In this document: piece by piece, positions 14,770 through 14,776 of the stretch
How the letters are laid out: every line of letters starts with the position of its first letter
Numbering within the stretch: position 1 is the first letter of the stretch
NCBI GenBank assembly: GCA_023621975.1
Contig: JAMOAC010000494.1
Coordinates: forward strand, 1-14,776
From: Bacillota bacterium
GTDB lineage: Bacteria; Bacillota_A; Clostridia; Acetivibrionales; DUMB01
Direction of reading: 5' to 3'
DNA length: 14,776 nucleotides
The notes under the pieces: model-generated
Told to the model about the DNA's origin: nothing
The model's database searches: none
Seen by the model: the letters and a program-made list of their open reading frames with translations, nothing else
Program-made: the position numbers and the translations under genes

Positions 14770-14776
14770 TAATGGG

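Overview
The window looks chromosomal and comes from a Gram-positive, spore-forming-type Firmicute. It has strong AGGAGG ribosome sites, a perfect CIRCE operator, a long-form Hpf with a sigma-H-type promoter, a PcrA-type helicase and a short HisG that needs HisZ. From recall of protein similarity I place it near Acetivibrio/Clostridium thermocellum and relatives (Clostridia cluster III). That placement is inference; no database was searched.

Layout. (1) Positions 1-840: AT-rich upstream region with repeats, a consensus-matching sigma-H promoter, hpf (ribosome hibernation) and a hairpin terminator. (2) 974-3978, plus strand: pcrA helicase, then two small cysteine-containing proteins of unknown function (64 and 104 aa). 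(3) 4015-4775: a bidirectional-looking hairpin, a 12-nt tandem repeat and a minus-strand HAD phosphatase. (4) 4884-14246: a perfect -35/-10 promoter drives a long histidine gene cluster, hisZ-hisG-hisD-hisC-hisB-purC-hisA-hisF-hisIE, followed 9 nt later by a TPR protein. (5) 14384-14776: promoter, CIRCE and groES at the window edge.

The his genes cover ATP-PRPP transfer (HisZ/HisG), the next two steps (fused HisIE), isomerisation (HisA), cyclase (HisF), dehydratase (HisB), aminotransferase (HisC) and dehydrogenase (HisD). HisF releases AICAR, which re-enters purine synthesis just downstream of the PurC step; that is a plausible reason for purC to sit inside the cluster.

Two genes are broken. 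hisB has lost about 25 nt in mid-gene, which puts its second metal-binding His-His block out of frame. groES has an in-frame TAA at codon 57 plus a change at a normally conserved Gly-Asp. hisH, the glutaminase partner of HisF, is absent from the cluster, and purC sits where hisH is commonly found. The hisC-hisB junction holds a GC-rich, highly structured element followed by an internal promoter with 15-bp-spaced direct repeats. No CRISPR, tRNA, rRNA or transposase was found. The best leads are the broken and missing his functions, the hisC-hisB element, the tandem repeats after the HAD and TPR genes, and the two small Cys proteins.
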